Below, in pieces: positions 45,691 through 54,955 of a DNA stretch of 64,000 nucleotides (positions are counted from its first letter, which is position 1; every line of letters starts with the position of its first letter). The stretch is from Bacteroidota bacterium. Lineage in GTDB: Bacteria; Bacteroidota; Bacteroidia; Chitinophagales; LD1. Location of the stretch: the NCBI GenBank assembly GCA_016715625.1, contig JADJZU010000010.1, positions 77,227 through 141,226 of the forward strand. Direction: 5' to 3'. The notes under the pieces were generated by a model. It was not told the origin of the DNA. It ran no database searches and saw only the letters and a list, made by a program, of their open reading frames with translations. Made by a program: the position numbers and the translations under genes.

Positions 45691-48600
45691 ATGCAGAAGT
45701 ACAAGTTATTGAACAACGTCTTCGGATGGTTGATGTTCATTTTTGCTGCTGTGGTTTATACCATGACCATGGAAACCAGCGGCAGTTTTTGGGATTGCGG
45801 AGAGTTTATATCAGGATGCTATCGTTTGCAAGTGGTGCACCCGCCAGGCGCTCCTTTCTTTTTAATGCTAGGTAGAATTTTTACGCTGCTGGGTGGCGAA
45901 GATGGCTCCCGAATAGCCATGATGGTAAACTGGATGAGCGCCCTGGCTACTGCCGGTGCGGTGATGTTCACCTTTTGGACCACGACTGCGCTGGCCAAGA
46001 AATTTTTAATGCGCGACAACAATTACTCGGATGGTAAAATATTTACGGTTATTGGTGCCGGTTTAATTGCAGCTACTTCCTGCACATTCCTCGATTCGCT
46101 ATGGTTTAGTGCTGTAGAAGGCGAGGTGTACGCCCTTTCGCAGTTCTTCATGAGCATTATTGTGTGGATGATCATGAAGTGGGATGCGGATGATTCTCCT
46201 TATGCCGACCACTGGATTGTGCTTATCGCCTATATGACCGGGCTTTCTATTGGTGTTCACCTGTTGAGTTTGCTGGCTATTCCTGCTATTGCTGTGGTAT
46301 ATTACTACAAACGTTTTAAACCCACCTTGATTGGTTGGATTGGAGCCGTGGCTGTTGGATTCTTTGTACTGGGCTTTTACATGAAGTTCATCATTTCATT
46401 CACCCAGTCGTATCTGGCGGGTATGGATATGTTCTTTGTTAACTCACTGGGCCTGGGCTTTAACTCCGGTATTATAGCAGGGGTTATTTTACTCATTGTT
46501 GTGTTTGCGCTTATCCTGCGCTACACACACAGTGGCAAAGACAACGACTTTTACCTTGCTATCGGGGCGGTTACTTTTTATGTGTTGCTCGGATTTATGA
46601 TTAACGATAGCTGGGCGTCTCGTTTTGCACGCATTGTTTTCATTGGTGGATTGTTATTGGCGCGCAACTATGGTTACGAAGCACGTAGAATACTCAACGT
46701 GGCAGTGTTAGCCATGGTGTTCTCTTACATTGGTTATCTCAGCTATGTAATGGTGCCGGTTCGAGCTATCGCTAATCCGCCTATCAATATGAACCGCCCT
46801 ACAGACCCCTTTACCATCAAGTCGTATGTAGACCGCGAACAATATGGCGATCGTCCATTGGCGAAAGGCCCTGATTATACCGCTTCTTACGATGACATTA
46901 TTGGGTACAAAACCACCGGAAAACGTTGGGTGAAAAATGTAAAAACCAATCGATACGAAGATGGTGGCGATAAGCAGGATTATGAGTTTAGTCCCGAAAG
47001 TCAGATGCTGTTTCCTCGCTTAGGTTTTTGGCAGGAAGACCAGAAAAAGGCCGGCTACCGCGCCTGGTTAAACCCGGAGTTCAATATTATCGACCGCGAC
47101 TCGCGCGAGGTATTAAAAACCTTTCCGCCCGATGGTCAAAAAGCGGCTAACGATTATGTAGCGCAGTTAAATAAAGATAATCCCGGACGCGATGGACGTG
47201 GAAAATATGCCGTGAAAGATGCCATAAGTTTTAGCGACAACCTGGCATTTTTCTTCAAGTATCAGGTAGGCTATATGTATCTGCGCTATTTCATGTGGAA
47301 CTTTAGTGGTCGTCAGGATGATATCCAGGGCACCTACGGAAACGATAATGGCAGATGGATTTCCGGCATCTCCTTCATTGACAATTCTTTTATTGCAAAG
47401 AATCTATTTGCACCGGCATGGCCACAGGAAAATTTACCGAAAGAAGCGCTGGCCAACAAAGCCCGAAATAAGTTTTTCATGATACCGCTCATTATCGGGT
47501 TGCTGGGCTTAATCTATACCTACTTTAAAGATGAGGAAACCTTCCTGGTCATTCTGGTATTGTTTGGCACTACGGGTTTATTACAAATTGTGTATCAAAA
47601 CGAACCACCGATAGAGCCACGCGAGCGCGATTATGCGCAGGCCGGTTCATTCCTCACCTACACGATTTGGATGGGCTTTGGTGTAGTGGCATTGTTCGAT
47701 ATTTTAAGAACAAGATTAAAACTGGCCGAGTTGCCTAGCTCCTTTGCAGCTCTGGCACTTTGTGTAGCGGCTCCGGTGCTCATGGGCACACAGGGCTGGG
47801 ACGATCACAACAGGCACGGTAGAAACACGGCCCGCGATTTCGCCCGTTGCTACCTGGAGTCATGCGCTCCCAACGCCATTATTTTCACACAGGGCGATAA
47901 CGATACCTATCCGTTGTGGTATGCGCAGGAAACCGAACACATCCGCACTGACATTCGGATCATTAATCTCTCTTTGTTAGGGGTAGATTGGTATATCGAT
48001 CAGTTGCGATATAAAATGAATGATGCACCGGCTGTGCAGCTTTCCTTCCGTAGCGACCAGTATGCCGGCAGCAACAGAGATGTAACGCGCTATCGTCCTG
48101 TTCAGGGCATTTCATCTTCCACACCGGTGGAGTTGAAACAAATGATGAGTTTTATAGCCAGCGATGACCCTAACTCAAAAGATAAAGAAAGCGGTGATAG
48201 CTATTATTTTTCTAAAACATTCTTCATTGATATCGATACGACTCTGGCACGCCAGAAAAATTTTGTATCTGCCGATGAGGATAGTCTGATAGTGCCTCGC
48301 ATGCAGTGGACGATTGAAAACAGTGCCCTGCTCAAAAATGATTTGATGACACTGGATATTGTTGCCAATAATCTCATGAGCCGCCCGATCTATTTTGCAG
48401 TGAGTGTAGCACCGGATGCGTACGTTGGGCTCGAAAAATATTTTCAACTGGAAGGCTTAAGCTACCGGGTAGTGCCAAAGGAAAATACGAGCGGCTCGCC
48501 ATACAGCGCACCGGCCCGCACCGATGTGATGTATGAAAACATGATGAAGAAATTCCGCTTCGGAGGTATCGAAAGCAATCCGGATATCTATCTGGACGAA

Positions 48601-49110
48601 AACAACCTTCGTATGACTGTGAATTTGAAAGGCAATTTCGGAAGACTGGCCGAAGCCTTGTTAGCCAAAGGAGAAAAACAAAAAGCAGCTGAGGTAATTG
48701 ACCATTCCCTGAAAAACCTTCCGTCCGACCGGGTACCGCATTCCGTTTTCGACTTCCAGTATCCGGGCATTTATTACGAAGCCGGCCAAAAAGAGAAAGG
48801 CAGAAAATTAATGGAAGAGATGCTGGAGAAGTGTAAAGATGAGTTGAACTACTATAAAACGGTTTACAACTACGACCTTCAAAACGCTATGGATAATGGC
48901 AACCTTAGCTACTATAACCAGCTTCAGCAGGGCGAGTTCATGAACAGACGCGAAGTGCGCGAGCAACTTTACATTATGCAGGAAATGACCATGGCTGCCA
49001 AAAAGTATGAAGATGCTGCCTATGCTCAAAAAGTGGAGAAGGACTTTAATGATTACCGAATGAGTTTTGTGCGTATGCCACAGCAACCTGGTGGTTCAGG
49101 ACCCCGATAG
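45691..49110 (+). CDS. DUF2723 family membrane protein (GT-C/PMT-like)
   Basis: 1139 residues. The DUF2723 opening is clear: MQKYKLLNNVFGWLMFIFAA, TMTMETSGSFWDCGEFISGC and VVHPPGAPFFLMLGRIFTLL. About ten membrane helices follow, then a long soluble domain with DNDTYPLWYAQETEHIRTDI. TPR-like helices near the C-terminus (AEALLAKGEKQKAAEVID). The fold resembles protein O-mannosyltransferases, so a role in protein O-glycosylation is possible but not shown. Intact, with a terminator at the end. Confidence 0.85.
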   Translation: MQKYKLLNNVFGWLMFIFAAVVYTMTMETSGSFWDCGEFISGCYRLQVVHPPGAPFFLMLGRIFTLLGGEDGSRIAMMVNWMSALATAGAVMFTFWTTTALAKKFLMRDNNYSDGKIFTVIGAGLIAATSCTFLDSLWFSAVEGEVYALSQFFMSIIVWMIMKWDADDSPYADHWIVLIAYMTGLSIGVHLLSLLAIPAIAVVYYYKRFKPTLIGWIGAVAVGFFVLGFYMKFIISFTQSYLAGMDMFFVNSLGLGFNSGIIAGVILLIVVFALILRYTHSGKDNDFYLAIGAVTFYVLLGFMINDSWASRFARIVFIGGLLLARNYGYEARRILNVAVLAMVFSYIGYLSYVMVPVRAIANPPINMNRPTDPFTIKSYVDREQYGDRPLAKGPDYTASYDDIIGYKTTGKRWVKNVKTNRYEDGGDKQDYEFSPESQMLFPRLGFWQEDQKKAGYRAWLNPEFNIIDRDSREVLKTFPPDGQKAANDYVAQLNKDNPGRDGRGKYAVKDAISFSDNLAFFFKYQVGYMYLRYFMWNFSGRQDDIQGTYGNDNGRWISGISFIDNSFIAKNLFAPAWPQENLPKEALANKARNKFFMIPLIIGLLGLIYTYFKDEETFLVILVLFGTTGLLQIVYQNEPPIEPRERDYAQAGSFLTYTIWMGFGVVALFDILRTRLKLAELPSSFAALALCVAAPVLMGTQGWDDHNRHGRNTARDFARCYLESCAPNAIIFTQGDNDTYPLWYAQETEHIRTDIRIINLSLLGVDWYIDQLRYKMNDAPAVQLSFRSDQYAGSNRDVTRYRPVQGISSSTPVELKQMMSFIASDDPNSKDKESGDSYYFSKTFFIDIDTTLARQKNFVSADEDSLIVPRMQWTIENSALLKNDLMTLDIVANNLMSRPIYFAVSVAPDAYVGLEKYFQLEGLSYRVVPKENTSGSPYSAPARTDVMYENMMKKFRFGGIESNPDIYLDENNLRMTVNLKGNFGRLAEALLAKGEKQKAAEVIDHSLKNLPSDRVPHSVFDFQYPGIYYEAGQKEKGRKLMEEMLEKCKDELNYYKTVYNYDLQNAMDNGNLSYYNQLQQGEFMNRREVREQLYIMQEMTMAAKKYEDAAYAQKVEKDFNDYRMSFVRMPQQPGGSGPR

Positions 49111-49123
49111 TTTTTTCACTCAG

Positions 49124-49160
49124 CAAAAGCCTTTCTTTAAAAAGAAGGGCTTTTGTTTTT
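49124..49160 (+). terminator. intrinsic terminator after the DUF2723 gene
   Basis: A 14-bp stem (49124-49137 with 49142-49155, one G-T wobble) and TAAA loop, followed by a run of T. It lies 13 bp after the DUF2723 stop and ahead of pyrH. Confidence 0.9.
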
Positions 49161-49192
49161 TACGGATACTAAATTTTTATTTTCGACCCGCT

Positions 49193-49900
49193 ATGCAATA
49201 CAAGAGAATACTTCTGAAATTAAGTGGAGAATCGTTGATGGGCAACAAGCAGTTTGGTATTGATGCCGATATGGTGATGCAATATGCCGAAGAGATAAAA
49301 AAAGCAGTAGAAGCCGGGGTGCAGGTGGCCGTTGTGATAGGCGGGGGAAATATTTTCAGAGGAATACAAGCTACGGCCAATGGCATAGACCGGGTGCAGG
49401 GCGATTACATGGGGATGTTGGCCACGGTGATTAACAGTATGGCGCTTCAAAGCGGATTGGAAAAACTGGGGGTTTATACCCGCTTACTGTCGGCTATTGA
49501 AATGAAAGAAATTGCAGAGCCATTCATTAAAAGAAGAGCTGTTCGCCATTTAGAAAAAGGCAGGGTCGTTATTTTTGGTGCCGGCACCGGTAACCCGTAC
49601 TTTACCACCGATACCGCAGCCGCCCTACGTGCCACCGAAATTGAAGCCGATGTTATATTGAAAGGAACCCGGGTAGACGGCATTTATGATGCAGACCCTG
49701 AAAAAAATCCGGAGGCTAAGAAATTTGCAAAATTGACTTTCGATGAGGCGCTTTCCAAAAAACTGAATGTGATGGACCTGACGGCTTTCACCCTTTGCCG
49801 CGAAAATAAATTGCCCATCATTGTATTTGATATGAACAAAAATGGCAACCTCGCGAAAGTGCTGGCCGGAGATGCCATAGGCACCATTGTAAATGCTTAA
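49193..49900 (+). CDS. pyrH: UMP kinase
   Basis: Bacterial UMP kinase (UMP to UDP, pyrimidine nucleotide synthesis). MQYKRILLKLSGESLMGNKQ, VAVVIGGGNIFRG, GDYMGMLATVINSMALQSGL, GAGTGNPYFTTDTAAALRA and GVDGIYDAD-like VDGIYDADPEKNPEAKKF. 235 residues. Start at 49193; a TATTTTCG motif (49178-49185) lies 7 nt before it. Frr follows, the common pyrH-frr pair. Confidence 0.95.
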   Translation: MQYKRILLKLSGESLMGNKQFGIDADMVMQYAEEIKKAVEAGVQVAVVIGGGNIFRGIQATANGIDRVQGDYMGMLATVINSMALQSGLEKLGVYTRLLSAIEMKEIAEPFIKRRAVRHLEKGRVVIFGAGTGNPYFTTDTAAALRATEIEADVILKGTRVDGIYDADPEKNPEAKKFAKLTFDEALSKKLNVMDLTAFTLCRENKLPIIVFDMNKNGNLAKVLAGDAIGTIVNA

Positions 49901-49924
49901 AAACCTTATAAACGAATCAATATT

Positions 49925-50491
49925 ATGACAGACGCGGATGTAAAAAACCTATTGGATGAAACGAAATCAGACATGCAAAAAGCGCTGGAGCATTTCGAAT
50001 ACGAACTCAGCAAAATAAGAGCCGGCAAGGCCAATGCCTCCATGCTCGAAGGAATTGAAGTAGATGCCTATGGCACCCGTTCTCCTTTGATTCAGGTGGG
50101 CAACGTATCTACGCCCGATGCCCGAACTATTTCTATTCAACCCTGGGACCCTTCTTTGTTGCAGCCGATTGAGAAAGCCATTTTGCAGGCCAACATTGGT
50201 TTAACACCTCAAAACGATGGTAAAATTATTCGTTTAAACATACCGCCATTGACCGAGGAGCGCAGAAAAGAACTGGTAAAACAAACCAAGCATGAAGCCG
50301 AGAATTGCCGCATCGCTTTGCGCACCATTCGCAAAAATGCCAACGAGAAAGTGAAGAAACTGCAAAAGGATGGTTTGCCGGAAGATTCTGCGAAAAACGC
50401 AGAACAAAGTGTGCAGAATCTTACTAATGATTTTTCGGCTAAGGTCGACAAGCACATTGAGGTAAAAGAGAAGGAAATAATGACCGTATAG
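49925..50491 (+). CDS. frr: ribosome recycling factor
   Basis: Splits post-termination ribosomes with EF-G. 188 residues, with KIRAGKANASMLEGIEVDAY, ISIQPWDPSLLQPIEKAI, IRLNIPPLTEERRKELVKQ and the C-terminal helix (RIALRTIRKNANEKVKKLQK). Complete; pyrH-frr operon with a 24-bp gap. Confidence 0.95.
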   Translation: MTDADVKNLLDETKSDMQKALEHFEYELSKIRAGKANASMLEGIEVDAYGTRSPLIQVGNVSTPDARTISIQPWDPSLLQPIEKAILQANIGLTPQNDGKIIRLNIPPLTEERRKELVKQTKHEAENCRIALRTIRKNANEKVKKLQKDGLPEDSAKNAEQSVQNLTNDFSAKVDKHIEVKEKEIMTV

Positions 50492-50506
50492 TGTAAACGG
50501 GAAGTG

Positions 50507-51175
50507 TTACACTTCTTGTGCACTAATAATCACAACAAATTCGCCCTTGGGTTCCTTCTGCGTAAAATGCTGAAGGAGTTCAGGGGCGTTTCCTCTTACT
50601 GTTTCCTCAAACATTTTAGAAATCTCTCTGGACACCGAAATGCCTCTTTGTTCACCTAAGTGTGTTTTTAATTCTTCCATCAACTTCACCATTCGGTAAG
50701 GCGACTCGTATAATATTTGCGTGCGCTGTTCCAGTGCTATTTTTTTGAGCAGGGTTTGCCGTCCCTTTTTGTGCGGCAAAAAACCGATAAAAAGAAATTC
50801 CTCTGTATTAAATCCGGAGTTAACCAGTGCAGGCACAAAAGCCGTGGCCCCGGGAAGTGTTTGCACGGTTATGTTTTCTTTTATGCATTGTGCGATGAGG
50901 ATGTGTCCGGGATCGGAGATGCCGGGCGTTCCACTGTCGCTGACCAGTGCCATTTTAATGCCGCCCCGTATCTTCTGAATTATGGATTCAACGGTTTTGT
51001 GTTCGTTGAACTTGTGGTAGGCGTGCAGCGGTTTTTTAATCTCGAAGTGATCGAGCAGTTTTTTGGTTTGGCGTGTATCCTCGGCTAATATCAAATCCAC
51101 TTCGCGGAGGGTGCGCAAAGCGCGAAGGGTCATGTCTTCCAGATTGCCAATCGGTGTGGGAACGACAAAGAGCAT
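50507..51175 (-). CDS. rsmI: 16S rRNA 2'-O-ribose C1402 methyltransferase
   Basis: SAM-dependent methyltransferase of the tetrapyrrole-methylase fold, modifying C1402 in the decoding centre. MLFVVPTPIGNLEDMTLRAL, VDLILAEDTRQTKKLLDHF, ALVSDSGTPGISDPGHIL and QTLPGATAFVPALVNSGF. 222 residues, intact. It is the last gene of a minus-strand run with purS, pssA and pepP. Confidence 0.95.
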   Translation of the reverse strand: MLFVVPTPIGNLEDMTLRALRTLREVDLILAEDTRQTKKLLDHFEIKKPLHAYHKFNEHKTVESIIQKIRGGIKMALVSDSGTPGISDPGHILIAQCIKENITVQTLPGATAFVPALVNSGFNTEEFLFIGFLPHKKGRQTLLKKIALEQRTQILYESPYRMVKLMEELKTHLGEQRGISVSREISKMFEETVRGNAPELLQHFTQKEPKGEFVVIISAQEV

Positions 51176-51206
51176 AGCAGGTATTTTGTAGTTCCGGTGG
51201 CCGGGC

Positions 51207-51458
51207 TTACTCCGAAACTATTTCAAACTGGTAGCCTTCCATAATGGGATTGGCTAATAATTTTTTGCAGGCGCTCTCCACTTGCGCAGCAGCTTCTTCT
51301 TTGGAAGCGGCAGAAAGTTTAAGCGTAATATGTTTGCCTACGCGCGCATCGGCTACCGATTCAAAATTCATTTTCTGCAATCCGTGGGCCACCGCTCTGC
51401 CTTGTGGGTCCAGCAATTCTTTGTGCGGCATAATGTCAATTTCGGCTCTGAAGTTCAT
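51207..51458 (-). CDS. purS: phosphoribosylformylglycinamidine synthase subunit PurS
   Basis: Small subunit (83 residues) of the three-part FGAM synthase; dimerises and bridges PurL and PurQ. MNFRAEIDIMPHKELLDPQG, HGLQKMNFESVADARVGKHI and CKKLLANPIMEGYQFEIV. Start overlaps the pssA stop by ATGA. purQ and purL are not in the window, so it is a detached purS, as is common in this phylum. Confidence 0.9.
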   Translation of the reverse strand: MNFRAEIDIMPHKELLDPQGRAVAHGLQKMNFESVADARVGKHITLKLSAASKEEAAAQVESACKKLLANPIMEGYQFEIVSE

Positions 51459-52183
51459 GGTTTAATCAATTTTTGTGCAATGGAAATGAGAATATACAAA
51501 ACGATAATGAAGGACAACGCTGCGAATTTAAAAAGCGCCAACAGAACCACACTCAGAATTATGAACAGATACCGTGTTTCATTGCCGGCCCAGCCATAGT
51601 TTTTGAATTTGAAAGCAAACATGGGAAGCTCCGCTATCATGAGCACGCACATGAGAAATGTAACAGCATACAAAAAGAACAAGGACTGCACCACCCATCC
51701 GAAGCCATGCGGATTGTGAAGAAAAATATCCAGTATGCCCCACACAAAGATGGTGGCTGCTGGCGTAGCCAGGCCTATAAATCCATCGCTTTGGCGCTCG
51801 TCTACATTAAACTTGGCCAGGCGCAGCGCAGCAAAGAGGGTAAGCAAAAAGGCCACTGCGCTGTACGCCATAATCAGTAACCCCGATAAGGAAGTGCCCT
51901 GCCGCTCCAGCAACTGCAGGAGCATGAAATACACCAAGGCACCAGGCACCAGACCAAAGCTGACAACATCGGCCAGCGAGTCCAGCTGTTTTCCGATGGA
52001 AGAGGAAGTCTTGGTCCACCGGGCGGCAAAGCCATCCAGAAAATCAGCTACCAAACTGATGGTGATACAATAAGGCACCAGTTCTATTCGGTAGTTGAAC
52101 ACAAAAACAATGGCCATGCATCCGCTGAATAAATTCAACAGCGTGAGCGCATTAGGCAGATTAAACAACGAGGTAAGCTGCAT
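51455..52183 (-). CDS. pssA: CDP-diacylglycerol-serine O-phosphatidyltransferase
   Basis: Makes phosphatidylserine from CDP-DAG and serine; inner membrane. The CDP-alcohol phosphatidyltransferase motif D-x2-DG-x2-AR-x8-G-x3-D-x3-D is met by ADFLDGFAARW then GKQLDSLADVVSFG. Several membrane helices (ALTLLNLFSGCMAIVFVFNY, HNPHGFGWVVQSLFFLYAVT). 242 residues. It is the gene between pepP and purS, both same strand. Confidence 0.9.
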   Translation of the reverse strand: MQLTSLFNLPNALTLLNLFSGCMAIVFVFNYRIELVPYCITISLVADFLDGFAARWTKTSSSIGKQLDSLADVVSFGLVPGALVYFMLLQLLERQGTSLSGLLIMAYSAVAFLLTLFAALRLAKFNVDERQSDGFIGLATPAATIFVWGILDIFLHNPHGFGWVVQSLFFLYAVTFLMCVLMIAELPMFAFKFKNYGWAGNETRYLFIILSVVLLALFKFAALSFIIVLYILISIAQKLIKP

Positions 52184-52186
52184 GCC

Positions 52187-53482
52187 CTATTTTTTGGAGT
52201 TCATGATGGTTTCAATCTCCTCTGCTTCCACCGGAATGTGTGCCATTAAGTCTACGGGCTTATCCTTAGTAATCAGAATATTGTTTTCGATGCGTATGCC
52301 CAGTTTTTCTTCCGGAATGTAAATGCCGGGTTCGCAGGTGAGCACCGCTCCGGGTTTCAGCTTTTCATATCGCTTGCCCACATCATGCACATCCAGGCCC
52401 AAAAAGTGAGCCGTGCCATGCGGAAAGTATTTTTTGTAGGCAGGTCTGTCTTTGGATTGTTTCTTCACCTCTTCTTTCGTTAGCAATTTGAGACCTATCA
52501 ATTCACTTTCCATCAGCTTGCCCACTTCTTCGTTTAGCTGATGCAACACCACACCGGCCCGCATCATGTTTCTGGCTTTGTTGTGCACGCGAAGCACTGC
52601 ATTGTAAACTTCCAGCTGCCGCTTGCTGAAGCGTCCGCTCACCGGCACGGTTCGCGTTAAGTCGGCATTGTAATTAGCATACTCGGCTGCACAATCCATG
52701 AGTACGAGTTCGCCCGCCTTACACTGCACATCGTTGGATACATAGTGCAACACACAGGCATTTTCACCGGTGGCCACTATTGGTTCATACGCGAAGCCGG
52801 TTCCGCGGTTAGAGATATACGCATGCACCAACTCTGCTTCTATTTGATATTCCCACACTCCGGGCTTAATGAAGCGGAGTGCCCGCAAAAAGCCCAGCCG
52901 TGTAATATCAATGGCTCGTTGCAGCAAAGCCAGTTCCCACTTAGACTTGGAGCTGCGCAGGGCATGGAGCAGCGGTGCTGCGCGCTCGTATTTATGGAGT
53001 GGAAACTGCGCCTGAATTTTTCGGGCAAATTTTATCTCAGTGGCCTCGGCCATACCCAAGCTTCTGTCGTGCTCATTGGTGTTCAGATACACATGTTCGG
53101 CATAATGCATCAGCAAACACAGCGTGTTCTCAAAGTTTTCGCTCCACAGCACCTGCTGCACTCCCGAAATGGCCCGGGCTTCTTCCTGCGTGTGTTTCTT
53201 GCCTTCCCATATCCTGATCTGCTCGCTGGTTCTGCGCACAAATAACACCTCGCGGTATTTGGGCTCGGGAGCATCCGGATACAAAATCAAATAGGTTTCC
53301 TCCTGGTCTATTCCGCTCAGGTAAAAAGTATCGGGATTCTGGCGCCATTTGTAGGCGGCATCGGCACTGCGGGTCACCGGTTCGTTGCTTACAAAAACCG
53401 CCATGGAGTTTTTCTTCATCTGTTTAGCAAAAGCTGCACGGTTCAGTTTAAATAAATCGCTGGGGATGGCATCGTATCGCAT
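52187..53482 (-). CDS. pepP: Xaa-Pro aminopeptidase family protein
   Basis: Metallopeptidase M24B that removes an N-terminal residue before proline. An AMP_N-type N-terminus (MRYDAIPSDLFKLNRAAFAK, DTFYLSGIDQEETYLILYPD). Metal ligands appear as LMDCAAEYANYNADLTRTVP (two Asp), YFPHGTAHFLGLDVHDVG (His), VLTCEPGIYIP (Glu) and IRIENNILI (Glu). 431 residues, intact. Possible promoter on the other side for the divergent ppx. Confidence 0.9.
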   Translation of the reverse strand: MRYDAIPSDLFKLNRAAFAKQMKKNSMAVFVSNEPVTRSADAAYKWRQNPDTFYLSGIDQEETYLILYPDAPEPKYREVLFVRRTSEQIRIWEGKKHTQEEARAISGVQQVLWSENFENTLCLLMHYAEHVYLNTNEHDRSLGMAEATEIKFARKIQAQFPLHKYERAAPLLHALRSSKSKWELALLQRAIDITRLGFLRALRFIKPGVWEYQIEAELVHAYISNRGTGFAYEPIVATGENACVLHYVSNDVQCKAGELVLMDCAAEYANYNADLTRTVPVSGRFSKRQLEVYNAVLRVHNKARNMMRAGVVLHQLNEEVGKLMESELIGLKLLTKEEVKKQSKDRPAYKKYFPHGTAHFLGLDVHDVGKRYEKLKPGAVLTCEPGIYIPEEKLGIRIENNILITKDKPVDLMAHIPVEAEEIETIMNSKK

Positions 53483-53596
53483 AAGGTAGTTATTGAATAG
53501 CTAATGTAATCAGCTAAAGCACTATCGGAAACAAAGGAGGCTGCCAGGGGCGGTTTCGCGATTTACTCTCTCCACATTTTCGGGTTGAAAACTGCC

Positions 53597-53627
53597 GTTG
53601 AATTTTCTGCACAGCCCAATAACTTCG
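53597..53627 (+). promoter_or_regulatory. predicted promoter for the ppx gene
   Basis: GTTG (53597-53600) as a -33-like element, 19 bp spacer, TAACTTCG (53620-53627) as a -7 element of TAnnTTTG type. It lies between pepP and ppx and favours a ppx start at 53646. Prediction by pattern only. Confidence 0.4.
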
Positions 53628-53645
53628 GAGCACAATTACTCTCCC

Positions 53646-54620
53646 TTGGAAATCAAGCGTTTTGCAGCTATTGATATTGGATCCAACTCTGTGCGGTTGC
53701 TCATTGAAAACGTATTGCAAAGTGACGAAGGCCCCATCTTTAAAAAAAGTGCTTTAATCCGCGTGCCGGTCCGTCTGGGGGGCAATGCCTTTGTGCAACA
53801 CAATATTCCTGAAATTACAATTCGGCAACTGATAGACACCATGATTGGTTTTAAGCATTTGATGCGCGCCAATGATGTATTGCATTACAAAGGGTGCGCT
53901 ACCTCGGCCATGCGCGAAGCCAAAAACGGAGACCAGATTATTAAGCGCATTAAGAAAGAAACCGGCATTCAGATTGAAATTATCACCGGTAATACCGAAG
54001 CACACATCATCTTTAACAGCCAACGGGTGGTGCGCGAAAAAGTAGGCGGCAATTGTGTGTTTGTAGATGTAGGCGGAGGCTCTACCGAAATTACCGTGTT
54101 TAAAAACGGCAAAGTGGAAGCCGCCAAATCGTTTAAGATAGGCACCATTCGATTGCTGCAAAACAGCGTGAGCTTGGTGGAGTGGAAAAAAATGAAACAA
54201 TGGCTGCACGACCACACCCTGCGCATGCGCAACGTAAGCCTGGTGGGCTCGGGTGGAAACATCAACCGGATTTCTAAACTGGCGCAGCTGAAACCCGACA
54301 AGCCTTTGCCCTTTAATAAACTGAAAGATATTGTAGAGGAGATTAAGTCGTATAGCTATGACGACCGCATGAAAAAATTTGATTTGAACCCGGACCGGGC
54401 CGATGTAATTGTGCCGGCAGGCGAAATATTTGTGAGTGTGATGCAGTGGATGAAAGCCGATAAAATCTATATCCCCAAAGTGGGATTGGGCGATGGTATT
54501 GTGCGCGAGGTGTATAAAGAGTATCTCAACGGGCAGAAATGCGCCCATATAGCATACCTTGGATATTATAGCGGAGAGTACTGTTTTCCATTTTTGAGCA
54601 ATAGCGTTATCATTGAATAA
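53646..54620 (+). CDS. Ppx/GppA family exopolyphosphatase
   Basis: Hydrolyses polyphosphate or pppGpp. Visible: RFAAIDIGSNSVRLLIENVL (phosphate-1 motif), GCATSAMREAKNGDQII, IEIITGNTEAHIIFNSQRVV, VFVDVGGGSTEITVFKNGK (phosphate-2), VGLGDGIVREVYKEYL. TTG at 53646 gives MEIKRFAAID and lies after the predicted promoter; a TTG at 53598 would add 16 residues. The short form of the family (about 324 residues). Cannot distinguish Ppx from GppA. Stop overlaps in-frame upstream codons of the next ORF. Confidence 0.85.
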   Translation: MEIKRFAAIDIGSNSVRLLIENVLQSDEGPIFKKSALIRVPVRLGGNAFVQHNIPEITIRQLIDTMIGFKHLMRANDVLHYKGCATSAMREAKNGDQIIKRIKKETGIQIEIITGNTEAHIIFNSQRVVREKVGGNCVFVDVGGGSTEITVFKNGKVEAAKSFKIGTIRLLQNSVSLVEWKKMKQWLHDHTLRMRNVSLVGSGGNINRISKLAQLKPDKPLPFNKLKDIVEEIKSYSYDDRMKKFDLNPDRADVIVPAGEIFVSVMQWMKADKIYIPKVGLGDGIVREVYKEYLNGQKCAHIAYLGYYSGEYCFPFLSNSVIIE

Positions 54621-54636
54621 ACCAAATCCTACACAT

Positions 54637-54954
54637 ATGCCAACATTTGACGGAAACGAAGGAACCTTTATTACACTCTCTGAAGGAGCCGGCATGACAT
54701 CCGCTTATCGCGAAGCCAACCCGGACGCTATCAAGGGATTATTTTTCGGTAAAAACAAATTGCTGGACCTGCTGAACCAAACGGGATGCGTGGGCATTCG
54801 CATCTATTTTGCAATTGATGATGAGACCAAGGAAGCCGGCCTGGTGCTGGTAGGTGCCAAGGAGAATACCAACGACATTACCAGCGGCTACATCATCGAC
54901 CATGGCATCAGTTGCCCTCCGGTTTGCGGAGCCGACAACGACCTAAACTCGTAA
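54637..54954 (+). CDS. conserved small protein of unknown function
   Basis: 105 residues from ATG 54637: MPTFDGNEGTFITLSEGAGM, KGLFFGKNKLLDLLNQTGCV, GIRIYFAIDDETKEAGLVLV and SCPPVCGADNDLNS. Appears to be a Bacteroidota family without an assigned function. The C-terminal CPPVC may bind metal. Lies 1 bp before the next gene. Confidence 0.7.
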   Translation: MPTFDGNEGTFITLSEGAGMTSAYREANPDAIKGLFFGKNKLLDLLNQTGCVGIRIYFAIDDETKEAGLVLVGAKENTNDITSGYIIDHGISCPPVCGADNDLNS

Positions 54955-54955
54955 A

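Noticed and set aside
50495..50515. Short hairpin GAAGTG/CACTTC between frr and rsmI
   Set aside because: Six-bp stem without a T-run; too weak to call a terminator.
53754..54695. 313-residue minus-strand frame
   Set aside because: Antisense shadow of the exopolyphosphatase gene; His- and Phe-rich with no motif.
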